Source of the DNA: Tannerella sp.
GTDB taxonomy: Bacteria; Bacteroidota; Bacteroidia; Bacteroidales; Tannerellaceae
Length of the DNA stretch: 6,352 nucleotides
NCBI GenBank assembly: GCA_031279875.1
Contig: JAITHS010000089.1
Location: 1-6,352, forward strand
Reading direction: 5' to 3'
Within the stretch, counting starts at the first letter, position 1; the number at the start of each line of letters is the position of its first letter. This document shows, in pieces, positions 6,216 through 6,352 of this stretch. The notes under the pieces were generated by a model. It was not told the origin of the DNA. It saw only the letters and a list, made by a program, of their open reading frames with translations, and made no database searches. The position numbers and the translations under genes are program-made.

Positions 6216-6352
6216 TTACAATCCATAGACAAGGATGGTTTTGTCGTCGATGGTTTTGGTTTTTTGATAGATTTTTTTACTCCATGGTTTTTTTGATGAG
6301 CGGTCGAAAATGCAGAGCGAACCTTGTTTTTCACCGAAGATGTCCATATATT
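6216..6352 (-). CDS. C-terminal end of a probable AAA-type ATPase (partial)
   Basis: An open frame enters from the right edge on the - strand and ends at TAA (plus 6216-6218) after 44 complete codons. The visible protein begins YMDIFGEKQGSLCIFDRSSK and ends with KKIYQKTKTIDDKTILVYGL. From memory, this resembles the last residues of large AAA-like ATP-binding proteins, which often end with a pattern such as G-x-L-V-I-F-D-R, then W-x-x-K-I, then G-K-x-I-x-V-x-G; the hydrophobic strand plus FDR is the strongest match. The catalytic part would lie outside the window, so the family call is tentative. The frame itself is convincing because it is open to the edge and its residue pattern is protein-like. 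It is upstream of pta with a 91-base gap and is probably transcribed separately. Confidence 0.55.
   Translation of the reverse strand, partial: YMDIFGEKQGSLCIFDRSSKKPWSKKIYQKTKTIDDKTILVYGL

Overview
The window reads as a chromosomal housekeeping segment from a member of the Bacteroidetes, most likely order Bacteroidales. The evidence is the DUF4290–murA–rimM–M23–dxr gene order, a MurA with Asp at the catalytic Cys position (usual in this phylum), a -7 box of the form TAnnTTTG before pta, and A-rich leaders rather than strong Shine-Dalgarno sites. I inferred the lineage from protein and motif recognition, not from a search.

From left to right on the + strand, six genes run as one tightly packed unit from the left edge to 5096: a secreted thioredoxin-like protein, a DUF4290 protein, MurA (first step of peptidoglycan precursor synthesis), RimM (30S ribosome maturation), a membrane-anchored M23 peptidase with all metal ligands, and Dxr (first committed step of the MEP isoprenoid pathway). 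Three junctions are ATGA stop/start overlaps and the other two have gaps of 4 and 2 bases, so translational coupling is likely along the whole unit. The common theme is envelope building: MurA makes wall precursor, Dxr feeds undecaprenyl phosphate synthesis and the M23 protein probably acts on the wall. RimM and DUF4290 are passengers usual in this neighbourhood.

On the - strand, pta (phosphate acetyltransferase) converges on dxr with only 17 bases between the stops. Upstream of pta is a 91-base AT-rich gap that carries a probable pta promoter. Beyond it is the last 44 codons of another - strand gene that runs off the right edge, probably an AAA-type ATPase with the C-terminal ending typical of such proteins.

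The most unusual content is a family of very short tandem repeats (7- and 8-base units) that lies in frame inside two unrelated genes. The thioredoxin gene has eight GCAGRAA heptads just after its signal peptide. rimM has a composite block of GAGGGGAC, AATTACG, GCGTTMG and GCAGAAA units that adds exactly 153 bases (51 codons) in the linker between its two domains and is flanked by a perfect 7-base direct repeat. Both genes therefore encode the same odd AESRK peptide. This looks like a spreading intergenic repeat tolerated in coding sequence, comparable in concept to the in-frame Rickettsia palindromic elements. In the thioredoxin gene it also creates a possible frameshift switch.
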